Of a stretch of DNA of 64,000 nucleotides, positions 1 to 7,852 are shown piece by piece. The number at the start of each line of letters is the position of its first letter. Within the stretch, counting starts at the first letter, position 1. A program made the position numbers and the translations under genes. The stretch comes from Verrucomicrobiia bacterium (lineage in GTDB: Bacteria > Verrucomicrobiota > Verrucomicrobiia > Limisphaerales > CAIMTB01). The stretch is taken from assembly GCA_019634625.1 (NCBI GenBank), contig JAHCBA010000016.1, positions 1-64,000 on the forward strand. Reading direction: 5' to 3'. The notes under the pieces are model-generated. The model made no database searches. It saw only the letters and a program-made list of their open reading frames with translations, and was not told where the DNA came from.

Positions 1-199
1 CCCCTGGCGGGGTCGGGAGGTGGGAGGGCATTCATTCCGGGGGTCGAACCCGCGAGGCCGGGTTCGACCCCCGGCTAATCGCTGGAAACCCTGCGGGTTT
101 CTGAGGTGGCTGGGTGAGGGATTGTGGCGCCCTGGACCGAGGAATGGCGTTGCTTCAGGGGTTGGCGGCGTTCGGCGAGGGTGGAAGGGGAGTGGGGCG
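1..199. repeat. 199-bp direct repeat, copy A (stem-loop modules)
   Basis: Aligns without gaps to 1010-1208 (offset 1009) with about 8 mismatches in 199. It contains nested perfect inverted repeats: arms 39-52 and 59-72 (14 bp, 6-nt loop) and arms 85-91 and 95-101 (7 bp, 3-nt loop). The left end may continue outside the window. No gene is seen in it. The two copies bracket the toxin-antitoxin pair. Confidence 0.9.
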
Positions 200-224
200 A
201 CGGAGTGGGTCTGTCGCGGGAACG

Positions 225-253
225 TTGACGGTGGACTGGCTGTCACATATTGT
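225..253 (+). promoter_or_regulatory. Candidate sigma-70-like promoter of the toxin-antitoxin pair
   Basis: TTGACG at 225-230, a 17-bp spacer, then TATTGT at 248-253. A start site about 7 nt downstream of the -10 would fall almost on the ATG at 262, so the message may be leaderless. No purine-rich ribosome-binding site precedes that ATG, which agrees. Confidence 0.5.
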
Positions 254-261
254 CTTACACC

Positions 262-480
262 ATGAGGGACACGCTCACCATCAGTCTTCCCGCGGAATTG
301 CGCCAGCAGGTGGCCCGGGCCTGCAAACGCCGGAAGCTGACCCAGAGCGAGTTCATTCGCCGCGCGGTGCAGGAGATGCTGTGGGAGGAAGCGATCGAGG
401 CATCGCGTCGCAAGCTCGCTCCCATGGCCCGCGCCCAGGGCCTGTACACGGATGAGGATGTCTTCCGGGTGATCTCGTGA
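262..480 (+). CDS. Ribbon-helix-helix (CopG/VapB-like) antitoxin
   Basis: 72 residues from the ATG at 262; a TTG at 250 would add four residues but lies in the likely -10 box. The N-terminus, MRDTLTISLPAELRQQV followed by RRKLTQSEFIRRAV, is the strand plus two helices of a ribbon-helix-helix DNA-binding fold. The C-terminal half is charged and would be the toxin-binding tail. The gene overlaps the PIN toxin by 4 nt (GTGA), the usual translational coupling of such pairs. By family analogy the protein neutralises the toxin and represses its own promoter. The partner class is inferred from the neighbour, not from a named match. Confidence 0.8.
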   Translation: MRDTLTISLPAELRQQVARACKRRKLTQSEFIRRAVQEMLWEEAIEASRRKLAPMARAQGLYTDEDVFRVIS

Positions 481-878
481 AGGTGGTCCTCGACACGAAT
501 GTCCTGCTGGCGGCCGTGCTCGCCGACGGGTTGTGCCGCGATCTGGTCAGCAAGCGCATCCGGGCCCATGAACTCCTGACTTCCGATGTTCTGCTGGATG
601 AACTCGCCGGACAGTTCCGCAAGAGGTTCGATGTCAATCCGGATGAGATTCCGTTCCTGACCGCGTATCGAGAGCGCGCGACCCTGGTTTCGCCGCTTCC
701 CCTGCCGGCGCCCGTCTGCCGGGATTCCGACGATGACTGGGTGCTCGCCACGGCGGTTGCCGGTCGAGCGGATGTCGTTGTCACGGGTGATCAGGATCTG
801 CTGGTACTGGGCCAGTACGCCGGCGTTCGTATCCTTTCGCCGCGCCAGTTTCTGGAGATGCTGGACCGGGAGATCTGA
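477..878 (+). CDS. PIN-domain toxin (putative endoribonuclease)
   Basis: 133 residues from a GTG start that overlaps the antitoxin stop. The PIN acidic residues are visible: Asp in VVLDTNVLL near residue 6, an acidic pair near residue 41 (LLDELAGQ), Asp in DSDDDWVLATA near residue 85 and Asp in VVTGDQDLL near residue 103. These would hold the metal ions of a single-stranded RNA nuclease. It resembles the COG1569-type PIN toxins rather than the shortest VapC group. The module lies between two 199-bp direct repeats, so it may have been duplicated or mobilised as a unit. RNA target is unknown. Confidence 0.8.
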   Translation: MKVVLDTNVLLAAVLADGLCRDLVSKRIRAHELLTSDVLLDELAGQFRKRFDVNPDEIPFLTAYRERATLVSPLPLPAPVCRDSDDDWVLATAVAGRADVVVTGDQDLLVLGQYAGVRILSPRQFLEMLDREI

Positions 879-1009
879 GCCGCAGCCATGCAATAGGGTC
901 GGGCGCGCTGGCTTGATCTTTGCGGGCACGAGCTTCGTCGTTCGCTCCTTATGTGTAGGCGTTCCGGGACGCGTCTCGCCCGCTCCTCGTGTTGCGCCAA
1001 GATCTGCGA

Positions 1010-1208
1010 CCCCCGGCGGGGTCGGGAGGTGGGAGGGGAATCATTCCGGGGGTCGAACCCGCGAAGCCGGGTTCGACCCCCGGCTAATCGCTGGAAACCC
1101 TGCGGGTTTCTGAGGCGGCTGGGTGAGGGATTGTGGCGCCCTGGATCGAGGAATGGCGTTGCTTCAGGGGTTCGCGGAGTTCGGCGAGGGTGGAAGGGGA
1201 GTGGGGCG
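1010..1208. repeat. 199-bp direct repeat, copy B
   Basis: Copy of 1-199 at about 96% identity, with the same 14-bp inverted repeat (1048-1061 and 1068-1081) and the GAAACCC/GGGTTTC stem. Differences preserve the hairpins almost entirely. The 130 nt before it (880-1009) hold no recognisable gene. Confidence 0.9.
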
Positions 1209-1466
1209 GACTCGCAGAGCTCGTCCCTCCGGAAGGTGAAGCGAGGGGTGCAATCGGAGGGCCGAGTTCCACGAGGCCGCAGGGGGGTGGAGCGATGGAT
1301 TGGGGACTCGCGGAGCTCGTCCCTCCGGAGGGTGAAGCGAGGGGTGCAATCGGAGGGCCGAGTTCCACGAGGCTGCAGGGGGGTGGGGCGATGGATTGGG
1401 GACTCGCGGAGCTCGTCCCTCCGAAGGGTGAATCGGAGGGCCGAGTTCTACGAGGCCGCGAGGGGA
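1208..1466. repeat. Array of palindromic MITE-like inner units
   Basis: Two full units and two half units. Each full unit pairs a left arm of the form CGGAGGGCCGAGTTCCACGA with a right arm GGACTCGCGGAGCTCGTCCC ending CTCCG, separated by 25-30 nt; the arms are imperfect inverted repeats of each other. Full units lie at about 1255-1330 and 1348-1422, with a lone right arm at 1208-1231 and a lone left arm at 1434-1460. Related units recur through the window. Confidence 0.85.
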
Positions 1467-1499
1467 GTGGGGCGTTGGGCGCATCTCAGTTCTCTTGCA

Positions 1500-1740
1500 G
1501 CAGGCCTCGTACTCGTACTCGTACTCGTAATCGCCCTCCCCCGTTTCCACGCGGAATGGGAGGTCCGGGCAGGATCGAACCCATCGGGCTGGCGAGGGGG
1601 CGATGATCGAGGGGGTGTGTCTGCGGGATCGATGACGCGTACGAGTACCGCCCTTCGGGCTGAGTACGAGATCCGAGTAAGGGGGAAAGGGTGTGGGGCG
1701 ACGGATTGGGGACTCGCGGAGCTCGTCCCTCCGGAGGGAA
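1500..1740. repeat. Composite intergenic repeat with hexanucleotide tract
   Basis: Starts with about four GTACTC/GTAATC hexamers at 1506-1534, runs through a spacer shared with the blocks near 22.5, 23.2, 27.7 and 28.5 kb (including a GAGTACCGCCCTTCGGGCTG segment near 1640), and ends in the GGACTCGCGGAGCTCGTCCC arm. No coding sequence is credible here. Confidence 0.85.
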
Positions 1741-1780
1741 GCAGGGGGGTGCCATCGGAGGGCGGATTGTCCGGGGCGTG

Positions 1781-3544
1781 TCAGTAGATGTCGCGGCGGT
1801 AACGGGATTGGGATTGGAGGTGGCGGAGGTATTCGGCGGCCTGGTCGGGGGTGCGGCCGCCGGCTTCCTGGATGACGCGATGGAGGGCGGTCTCGACGTC
1901 GCGGGCCATGCGGGTGGCGTCGCCGCAGACGTAGAGGGCGGCGCCGCGTTCGAGCCAGTCCCAGAGCTCGCGGGCGGCTTCGAGGAGGCGATGCTGGACG
2001 TAGATTTTTTCCGATTGGTCGCGGGACCAGGCGAGGTCGAGGCGGGTGAGGAGTCCGTCGCGGGCGAAGGTTTCGAGTTCGTCGCGATAGAGGTAGTCGG
2101 TGGCGGCGCGCTGGTCGCCGAAGAAGAGCCAGTTGGGACCGGGGGCGCCGAGGGCGCGGCGTTCCTCGAGGAAGGCGCGGAAGGGGGCGATGCCGGTGCC
2201 GGGTCCGATCATGATGAGGGGGACGTCGGGCGCGGGCGGGCGGAAGGAGGGGTTGGCGTGGACGAAGACGGGGACGGTGGCGGGCGGGGCGGCGCGGTCG
2301 GCGAGGAAGCAGGAGGCGACGCCGCGACGGTCGCGCTGGAGGGCATGGTAGCGGACCGCGCTGACGGTGAGGTGGACTTCGCCGGGATGGGCCTTGGGGC
2401 TGGAGGAGATGGAGTAGAGACGGGGCTGGAGTTTGCGGAGAAGTCCGACGAAGGCGGCGGGGTCGGGTCGGACCTGGGGGTGGTCGAGGAGCAGGTCGAG
2501 GAGGTCGCGACCGCGGGTGTAGGCCTGGAGTTCGCCGTTGGCGTCGGGGGCGGTGATGCGCTGGAGGACGGGGTCGCCGGTGTGCCGGGCGAAGTGGGCA
2601 AGGAGGGAGGGGGTGAGGCGGCCGAGTTCGTAGTGATTGAGGAGGGCGAGGCGGAGCGGGACGGTGTCGTCGTCGCGACCGGGGACGGCTTCTTCGCCGT
2701 CGCAGCCGAGGGCGTCGAGGATGGCGCGGACGAGTTCGGGACATTGGGTGGGCCAGACGCCGAGGGCGTCGCCGGCTTCGTAGGTGAGGCCGGAGCCGGC
2801 AAGATCGAGTTCGAAGTGGCGGACATCCTTGGCGGAGCCGGGGGCGCCGAGGGGGCGGTTGGTCTTGAGGAGGGAGGGGTAGGGGTTGGAGCGGGTGAAG
2901 GTGGGGGGTGGAGGGGGGGGAAGGGACGGAAGGGACGGAAGGGACGGAAGGGACGCAGGGGGCGTGAGGGACGTGAGGGCGGCTTCGAGCCAGGATTGGA
3001 ACTCGCGTTCGAAGTCGGCGTCGCAGTCCTGGCGGGGGACGAGGCGGGATGCGCCGAGGGATTCGAGGCGGGCGTCGAGGTCGCGACCGAACTGGCAGAA
3101 GCGGGGGTAGTTGGAGTCGCCGAGGGCGCAGATGGCGACGCGGGTGCGTTCGCAGCGCGGGGCGTTTTCGGCGGCGAGGGATTGCCAGAAGGCGCGGGCG
3201 TTGTCAGGCGGTTCGCCGTCGCCGTAGGTGCTGACGACCAGGAGGACGGCGGGATCAGCGGCGAGCTGGGCGGGGGAATAGCTGGCGAGGTCGTGGACGG
3301 TGGGGGCGAAGCCGCGCTGGCCGGCGAGTTTGGCGATGCGCCTGGCAAGGCGCTCGGCATTGCCGGTCTGGGAGCCGAAGGCGACGGTCAGCGGCGCGAG
3401 GGCGGGAGTGGGCGCAGGCGTCGGGGTGCCGGGACCTGGGATGGGTGTGTGGGAGAAGAGTCCGGCGAGGAAGCCGTTGAGGTAGGCGCGCTGTTCGGCG
3501 GTGAAGGGGGCGTCGGCGGGGAGGACGGGGACGTACCGGGTCAT
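1781..3544 (-). CDS. cysJ: CysJ-like NADPH flavoprotein, probable nitrite-reductase partner
   Basis: 587 residues. Order: a short N-terminal segment with EQRAYLNGFLAGL; a flavodoxin-like FMN domain (FGSQTGNAERLARRIA, about 58-200); a Pro-rich linker built on a 9-nt DNA repeat (LPSLPSLPS); an FAD domain (RLYSISSSP, then GVASCFL); and an NADPH domain (IGPGTGIAPFRAFLEERR) ending in YRRDIY as CysJ does. The family passes electrons from NADPH via FAD and FMN to a siroheme reductase. It is last in the nitrate cluster, 62 nt after nirA, so nitrite rather than sulfite reduction is the likely job (inference). The ATG at 3544 puts the N-terminal motif at residues 15-30. Confidence 0.85.
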   Translation of the reverse strand: MTRYVPVLPADAPFTAEQRAYLNGFLAGLFSHTPIPGPGTPTPAPTPALAPLTVAFGSQTGNAERLARRIAKLAGQRGFAPTVHDLASYSPAQLAADPAVLLVVSTYGDGEPPDNARAFWQSLAAENAPRCERTRVAICALGDSNYPRFCQFGRDLDARLESLGASRLVPRQDCDADFEREFQSWLEAALTSLTPPASLPSLPSLPSLPPPPPPTFTRSNPYPSLLKTNRPLGAPGSAKDVRHFELDLAGSGLTYEAGDALGVWPTQCPELVRAILDALGCDGEEAVPGRDDDTVPLRLALLNHYELGRLTPSLLAHFARHTGDPVLQRITAPDANGELQAYTRGRDLLDLLLDHPQVRPDPAAFVGLLRKLQPRLYSISSSPKAHPGEVHLTVSAVRYHALQRDRRGVASCFLADRAAPPATVPVFVHANPSFRPPAPDVPLIMIGPGTGIAPFRAFLEERRALGAPGPNWLFFGDQRAATDYLYRDELETFARDGLLTRLDLAWSRDQSEKIYVQHRLLEAARELWDWLERGAALYVCGDATRMARDVETALHRVIQEAGGRTPDQAAEYLRHLQSQSRYRRDIY

Positions 3545-3606
3545 GGCGGCGCGGGGTTGGGGTTTGGGTATGGGGGGAGGTGGGGAGGGTCGGAGACGGC
3601 GCGGGA

Positions 3607-5400
3607 TCAGGAAGCCATTTGCTGGAGGGCGTCGAGGTCGTGGCGCCGGGTGAACTCGATGAACGATTCGCCGGGGTGGCGCCGGTCCTGGTAGTGGAGG
3701 AGGAGCCGTTCGAGGAGCGGGGGGATCTGTTCGAAGGGAAGGGCGGTGAAGACCTGGCGGCCGATGCCGCTTTCGGCGCCGGTGCCGCCGCCGAGGACGA
3801 CGTGGTAGCCTTCGGCGGTGGCGCTGCCGGACGGGACCTTGACGCCCTGGAGGCCGATGTCGCCGACGTAGTGTTGGGCGCAGGAATTGGGGCAGCCGGT
3901 GAGGTGGATGTTGATGGGGCGGTCGAGGGCGACGCGGGGTTCGAGGTGCCGGGCGAGGGCGAGGGCATGGGCCTTGGTGGCGGTGGCGGCCCATTGGCAG
4001 CCGGCGTTGCCGGTGCAGGCGACCAGTCCGCCGGTGACGCTTTCGGCGCGGTGATGGAGTCCGATGCGGACGAGCTGGCGCTGGACGGTGGGGACGAAGG
4101 CGTCGGGGAGATCGGGGATGAGGACGTTCTGCCAGGGGGTGAGGCGGAGATGTCCGCTGCCGTAGTTGGCGGCGAGGTCGGCGAGGCGGCGCATCTGGCG
4201 GGAGGTGAGGATGCCGACGGGCACGACGACGCCGAGGTAGTTGAGGCCGGGCTGGCGCTGGCGATAGGTGCCGAGGTGACCGTGTTTGATGGCGGGGGAA
4301 CGGGGCTGGCAGCGATCGAGGGGGACGCGAAGAAGGGGGAAGGCGAGCTTCTTCTGGGTCTCCTCGAGGAATTTCGGGATGCCCCAGCGGTCCACGAGGT
4401 ACTTGAGGCGGGCCTTCTTGCGGTCGGTGCGGTCGCCATGGGCGATGAAGACGCGGATCATGGCGGCGGCGACGGCGACGGCCTGGGAGGGCGGGATGGC
4501 GAGGCCGGAGTCGGTGGCGAGCTGGCGATGGCCGGTGATGCCGCAGAGTTCGAGACGGAAGTGGACGCCGGGTTCGAGGGGGATGGGGGCGGGGTCGGAG
4601 AGGGGGGTGCCGGTGGTGTCCGGAGGGACGGTGACGGCCATGAAGCCGATGTCGTTGGTGTCGGCGACGGTGTCGATGGATCCGCCGCCCTCGAAGGCGA
4701 CGTTGAACTTGCGGGGAAGGTCGTAGAGGTCGCGGTGATTGAGGATGTAGTGGTGGAGGGCGTGGGCGTAGGGGCGGGTGTCGAGGAGTTCCTGGGGGTC
4801 GAAGCCGGCGGTGGGGGAGGCGGTGATGTTGCGGACGTTGTCCACGCCGGAGCCGCGGGAGGTGAGGCCGAGGGATTGGAGGCGGGTGACGACCTGGACG
4901 AGATGGCGCGGGGCGATGCCGCGGATCTGGAGATTGGAACGGGTGGTGACGGCGGCCTTGCCGTCGCCGAAGTCGTCGCTGAGTGCGGCCAGCCCGGTGA
5001 GTTGGGCGGCGGTGAGTTCGCCGGCAGGGATGCGGCAGCGGAGCATGAAGCTGTTCTGGGCGGGGGCGACGTAAAAGAGACCGTGGTACCGGAAGCGGAA
5101 GGTGTCGGCGGCGTCGGGGAAGCGGTTCTGTTCGGCGTGTTCAAGGAGGCGATCCCAGGCGTCGAGTCCGTGGAGTTCACGCTTCCAGAGTTCCTGGCGG
5201 GTGAGGTCGGAGATCGGGGTGCCATGGACGGTTTCCTCGGCGGGCGCAGCGAGGTTGGGTCCGCCGAGGTTGGAGTTGTCCGTCAGGGTGCCGGTATCGG
5301 GCAGTGCACCGACGTAGGGATAGAGCTGGCGCTGCGCGATGCCGGCGAGGAAGCCGGTGAGGTATTCTTTTTGTTCGGGGTTGAAGGTGGAGAGGGGCAT
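3607..5400 (-). CDS. nirA: NirA-type siroheme nitrite reductase
   Basis: 597 residues. Two nitrite/sulfite reductase half-domain pairs are seen. The siroheme/[4Fe-4S] ligands are the cysteines of CTGNAGC and, about 37 residues later, of TGCPNSCAQHYVGDIG. It catalyses six-electron reduction of nitrite to ammonium in the cytoplasm. The N-terminus EQKEYLTGFLAGIA resembles that of the neighbouring flavoprotein (EQRAYLNGFLAGL), which suggests the two assemble together. Classical NirA takes electrons from ferredoxin; the adjacent NADPH flavoprotein suggests another donor here. A sulfite reductase role is possible but less likely beside narB and nrtABCD. Confidence 0.88.
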   Translation of the reverse strand: MPLSTFNPEQKEYLTGFLAGIAQRQLYPYVGALPDTGTLTDNSNLGGPNLAAPAEETVHGTPISDLTRQELWKRELHGLDAWDRLLEHAEQNRFPDAADTFRFRYHGLFYVAPAQNSFMLRCRIPAGELTAAQLTGLAALSDDFGDGKAAVTTRSNLQIRGIAPRHLVQVVTRLQSLGLTSRGSGVDNVRNITASPTAGFDPQELLDTRPYAHALHHYILNHRDLYDLPRKFNVAFEGGGSIDTVADTNDIGFMAVTVPPDTTGTPLSDPAPIPLEPGVHFRLELCGITGHRQLATDSGLAIPPSQAVAVAAAMIRVFIAHGDRTDRKKARLKYLVDRWGIPKFLEETQKKLAFPLLRVPLDRCQPRSPAIKHGHLGTYRQRQPGLNYLGVVVPVGILTSRQMRRLADLAANYGSGHLRLTPWQNVLIPDLPDAFVPTVQRQLVRIGLHHRAESVTGGLVACTGNAGCQWAATATKAHALALARHLEPRVALDRPINIHLTGCPNSCAQHYVGDIGLQGVKVPSGSATAEGYHVVLGGGTGAESGIGRQVFTALPFEQIPPLLERLLLHYQDRRHPGESFIEFTRRHDLDALQQMAS

Positions 5401-5446
5401 GGGAGGGGGATCTGAAGGCTGAAACCTGAAGGCTGAAACCTGAAGA

Positions 5447-5520
5447 CGGAGGGTGGAGGGTGGAGGGTGGAGGGTGGAGGGTGGAGGGTGGAGGGTGGAG
5501 GGTGGAGGGTGGAGGGTGGA
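5447..5520. repeat. Heptanucleotide tandem repeat in the narB-nirA spacer
   Basis: About ten copies of GGAGGGT, preceded by a duplicated CTGAAGGCTGAAACC-like 15-mer at 5411-5446. It fills half of the 166-nt spacer between narB and nirA, so it is transcribed within the operon. Copy number is likely to vary between strains. Confidence 0.9.
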
Positions 5521-5566
5521 GATTGACGAAGGGGGGGGGACTTCGGGGGGGGAGCAAATGTCAAAT

Positions 5567-7852
5567 TCAGAGATGTGACCCCGATGAGGGGGGGAGGGGG
5601 GTGACGGTGACGGCGCAGTGTTTGTAGGCGGGTTGGCGGGAGTGGGGATCGTAGGCGGGGAGGGTGAGCCGGTTGACTTCGGGGTAGTGCATGGGGAGGA
5701 AGACCTGGCCGGGTTGAACGGTGGCGACGATGAAGGCGGTGGCGGTGAGGGATCCGCGGCGGGAGGATACGGTGACTTCGGCGTTGGGGGTGACGCCGAG
5801 CTGGGCGGCGTCGTCGGGATGGATTTCGAGGTAGCAGCGCCGGGGGTGGAGCTGGCGGAGGATGGCGGATTTGCCGGTGCGGGTCTGGGTGTGCCATTGG
5901 GCGGAGGTGCCGCGGCCGGTGAGGAGGATGAGCGGGTAGTTGCGGTCGGGGGATTCGGGGGCGGGTCGTGGCGCCTCGAAGAGGAGGCGGGCGCGGCCGT
6001 CGGGTGTGAAGAAGCGGCCGTTGGCGAAGAGGCGCCGTTCGCTGGAGGGGGACGCGGGTTGGGAGGGGTCGGGAGGCGGGGCGCCTTCGGGTTGGGGAAA
6101 GGGCCATTGGATGCCGCCGGAGTCGGCGAGGTGGTCGTAGTCGCGGATGCCGGTGAAGTCGCAGGGTTGGCCGGCGGAGAGGCGTTGCAGGATGCGAAAC
6201 ACCGCGGCGGGGGAGGTCCATTCGGCGAATTGCGGTCCGCAACCCCAGCGGTCGGCGACGAGGCGGAAGATGGCGAAATCGGAGAGGGCCTGTCCCGGGG
6301 CGCGGGCGACTTTGCGGACGATGCCGAGGCGGCGTTCGGAGTTGATGAAGGTGCCGTCCTTTTCTCCCCAGCCGGCGGCGGGGAGGACGAGATGCGCGAG
6401 TTGGGCGGTGTCGGTGGACGGGTAGAGATCCTGGACGGCGAGGAAGTCGAGGCGTTCGAGGGCGCGGCGGAAGGCGGCGCGGTCGATCCAGGAATGGGCG
6501 CCGTTGGTGGCGATGATCCAGAGGGCGCGGATCTGGCCGGCGGCGACGCGGTCGAGGATCTGGTCGTAGGCGAGGGACGGCTGGGACGGGATGGAGGACT
6601 CGGGGAAGCCGAGGAGGCGGGCGACGTCGGCGCGGTGGGCAGGTTGATCGAAGCGGCGACCGCCGAGGAGGCTGGTGGTGTTGCTGAAGAGGCGGGAGCC
6701 CATGGCATTGCACTGGCCGGTGATGGAGTTGGGACCGGTTCCGGGGCGGCCGATGTTGCCGGTGATGAGGGCGAGATTGATGACGGCCTGGGCGGTGCGG
6801 ACGGCCTCGTGGCCCTGGTTGACCCCCATGGTCCACCAGAAGCTCACGGCGCGGCCGCGTCCGATGGTCTCCGCGGCGCGGAAGAGCGTGCCCACCGTCA
6901 GGCCGGTCTCGGCGGCCACGCGGTCCGGGGTGAACTCGCGGACGAACTCGCGGAACCCGGCGAAGCCGGTGGTGTGGGCTTCGATGAAGGCGGGTTGGTG
7001 CCAGCCCGAGGCGATGATGAGATGGGCAAGGCCGTAGAGGAGGACGAGATCGGACTTGGGGCGGAGGGCGAGATGCTGGGTGGCGGCGCTGGCGGTTTCG
7101 GTGCGGCGCGGATCGATGACGAGGAGGGCGGGGCGATGGGGGTTGCGCTGGACGCGCTGCCAGAGGATGGGATGGGCGATGGCGAGATTGGAGCCGAGGA
7201 AGACGAGGACATCGGACGCCTCGAAATCGGCGTAGGTGTAGGGGGGGGCGTCGAAGCCGAAGCTTTCCTTGTAGGCGACGTGGGAGGTGGCCATGCACTG
7301 GCGGGTGTTGGAATCGCCGTGGAGTCCGCCCATGCCGAATTTGAAGAGCGCGCCGAGGAGGGCCATTTCCTCGGTGCAGATTTGTCCGGTGCCGAGGAAG
7401 GCGATGCTTTCCGGGCCGTGGCGTTCGAGGGTGTCGCGGAAGCGGTGGACGAAGGTGTCGATGGCGACGTCCCAGGACACGGGGCGCTGGGTGCCGGTGG
7501 CGTCGCGGAGGAGCGGGGTGACGGCGCGATCCGGGGCGGCCAGCGGGGTGAGGGCTTCCCAGCCTTTGGGGCAGGCCATGCCGAGATTCACCGGGTAGTC
7601 GGGGGTTGGGGAGAGGTTCACGGCGTGGCCATCGCGGAGGTGGACGCGGAGGCTGCAACCGGTGGCGCAGAAGCCGCAGATCAGATCGGTGGTTGCCTGG
7701 GGGGCGAGGCGTTCGGGGAGCTGGCCGAGTCCGCCGGTGGGCGCGGTGCGGGCGAGTTCGCGGGTCATCGAGCCGTCCCAGCGGCGGAGGAGCGCGAGCG
7801 GGCCGGTCGGGCGGGGCGGTGAGGTCGGGGGCTGGGTTGGGGAGAGGTTCAC
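5567..7852 (-). CDS. narB: Assimilatory-type nitrate reductase, molybdopterin catalytic subunit
   Basis: 761 residues from a GTG that overlaps the stop of the upstream FeS-anchor gene (GTGA); an internal ATG 28 codons on is an alternative. The N-terminal [4Fe-4S] motif is CGFCATGC with the fourth Cys in [17 protein letters not shown] supplies the probable molybdenum-ligand cysteine. The C-terminal molydopterin-binding domain is present ([15 protein letters not shown], then [21 protein letters not shown]). It reduces nitrate to nitrite using bis-MGD. No Tat signal is seen, so a cytoplasmic site is expected, as for NarB/NasA. Coupling to the FeS-membrane gene suggests that gene supplies its electrons. 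Confidence 0.9.
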   Translation of the reverse strand: MNLSPTQPPTSPPRPTGPLALLRRWDGSMTRELARTAPTGGLGQLPERLAPQATTDLICGFCATGCSLRVHLRDGHAVNLSPTPDYPVNLGMACPKGWEALTPLAAPDRAVTPLLRDATGTQRPVSWDVAIDTFVHRFRDTLERHGPESIAFLGTGQICTEEMALLGALFKFGMGGLHGDSNTRQCMATSHVAYKESFGFDAPPYTYADFEASDVLVFLGSNLAIAHPILWQRVQRNPHRPALLVIDPRRTETASAATQHLALRPKSDLVLLYGLAHLIIASGWHQPAFIEAHTTGFAGFREFVREFTPDRVAAETGLTVGTLFRAAETIGRGRAVSFWWTMGVNQGHEAVRTAQAVINLALITGNIGRPGTGPNSITGQCNAMGSRLFSNTTSLLGGRRFDQPAHRADVARLLGFPESSIPSQPSLAYDQILDRVAAGQIRALWIIATNGAHSWIDRAAFRRALERLDFLAVQDLYPSTDTAQLAHLVLPAAGWGEKDGTFINSERRLGIVRKVARAPGQALSDFAIFRLVADRWGCGPQFAEWTSPAAVFRILQRLSAGQPCDFTGIRDYDHLADSGGIQWPFPQPEGAPPPDPSQPASPSSERRLFANGRFFTPDGRARLLFEAPRPAPESPDRNYPLILLTGRGTSAQWHTQTRTGKSAILRQLHPRRCYLEIHPDDAAQLGVTPNAEVTVSSRRGSLTATAFIVATVQPGQVFLPMHYPEVNRLTLPAYDPHSRQPAYKHCAVTVTPLPPSSGSHL

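Noticed and set aside
39-101. GGTTCGACCCCC looked like a tRNA T-arm.
   Set aside because: No acceptor stem, anticodon arm or D-arm; the segment is part of a 14-bp inverted repeat that recurs in the window.
1208-1466. Short regularly spaced repeats as a CRISPR array.
   Set aside because: Spacers are themselves repeated, arms are inverted repeats of each other, and no cas gene is present.
3580-5415. Long plus-strand open frame (611 codons) opposite nirA, and similar ones opposite cysJ, narB and mreC/mreD.
   Set aside because: Gly/Glu/Ala-rich antisense shadows of high-GC genes, with no recognisable domains.
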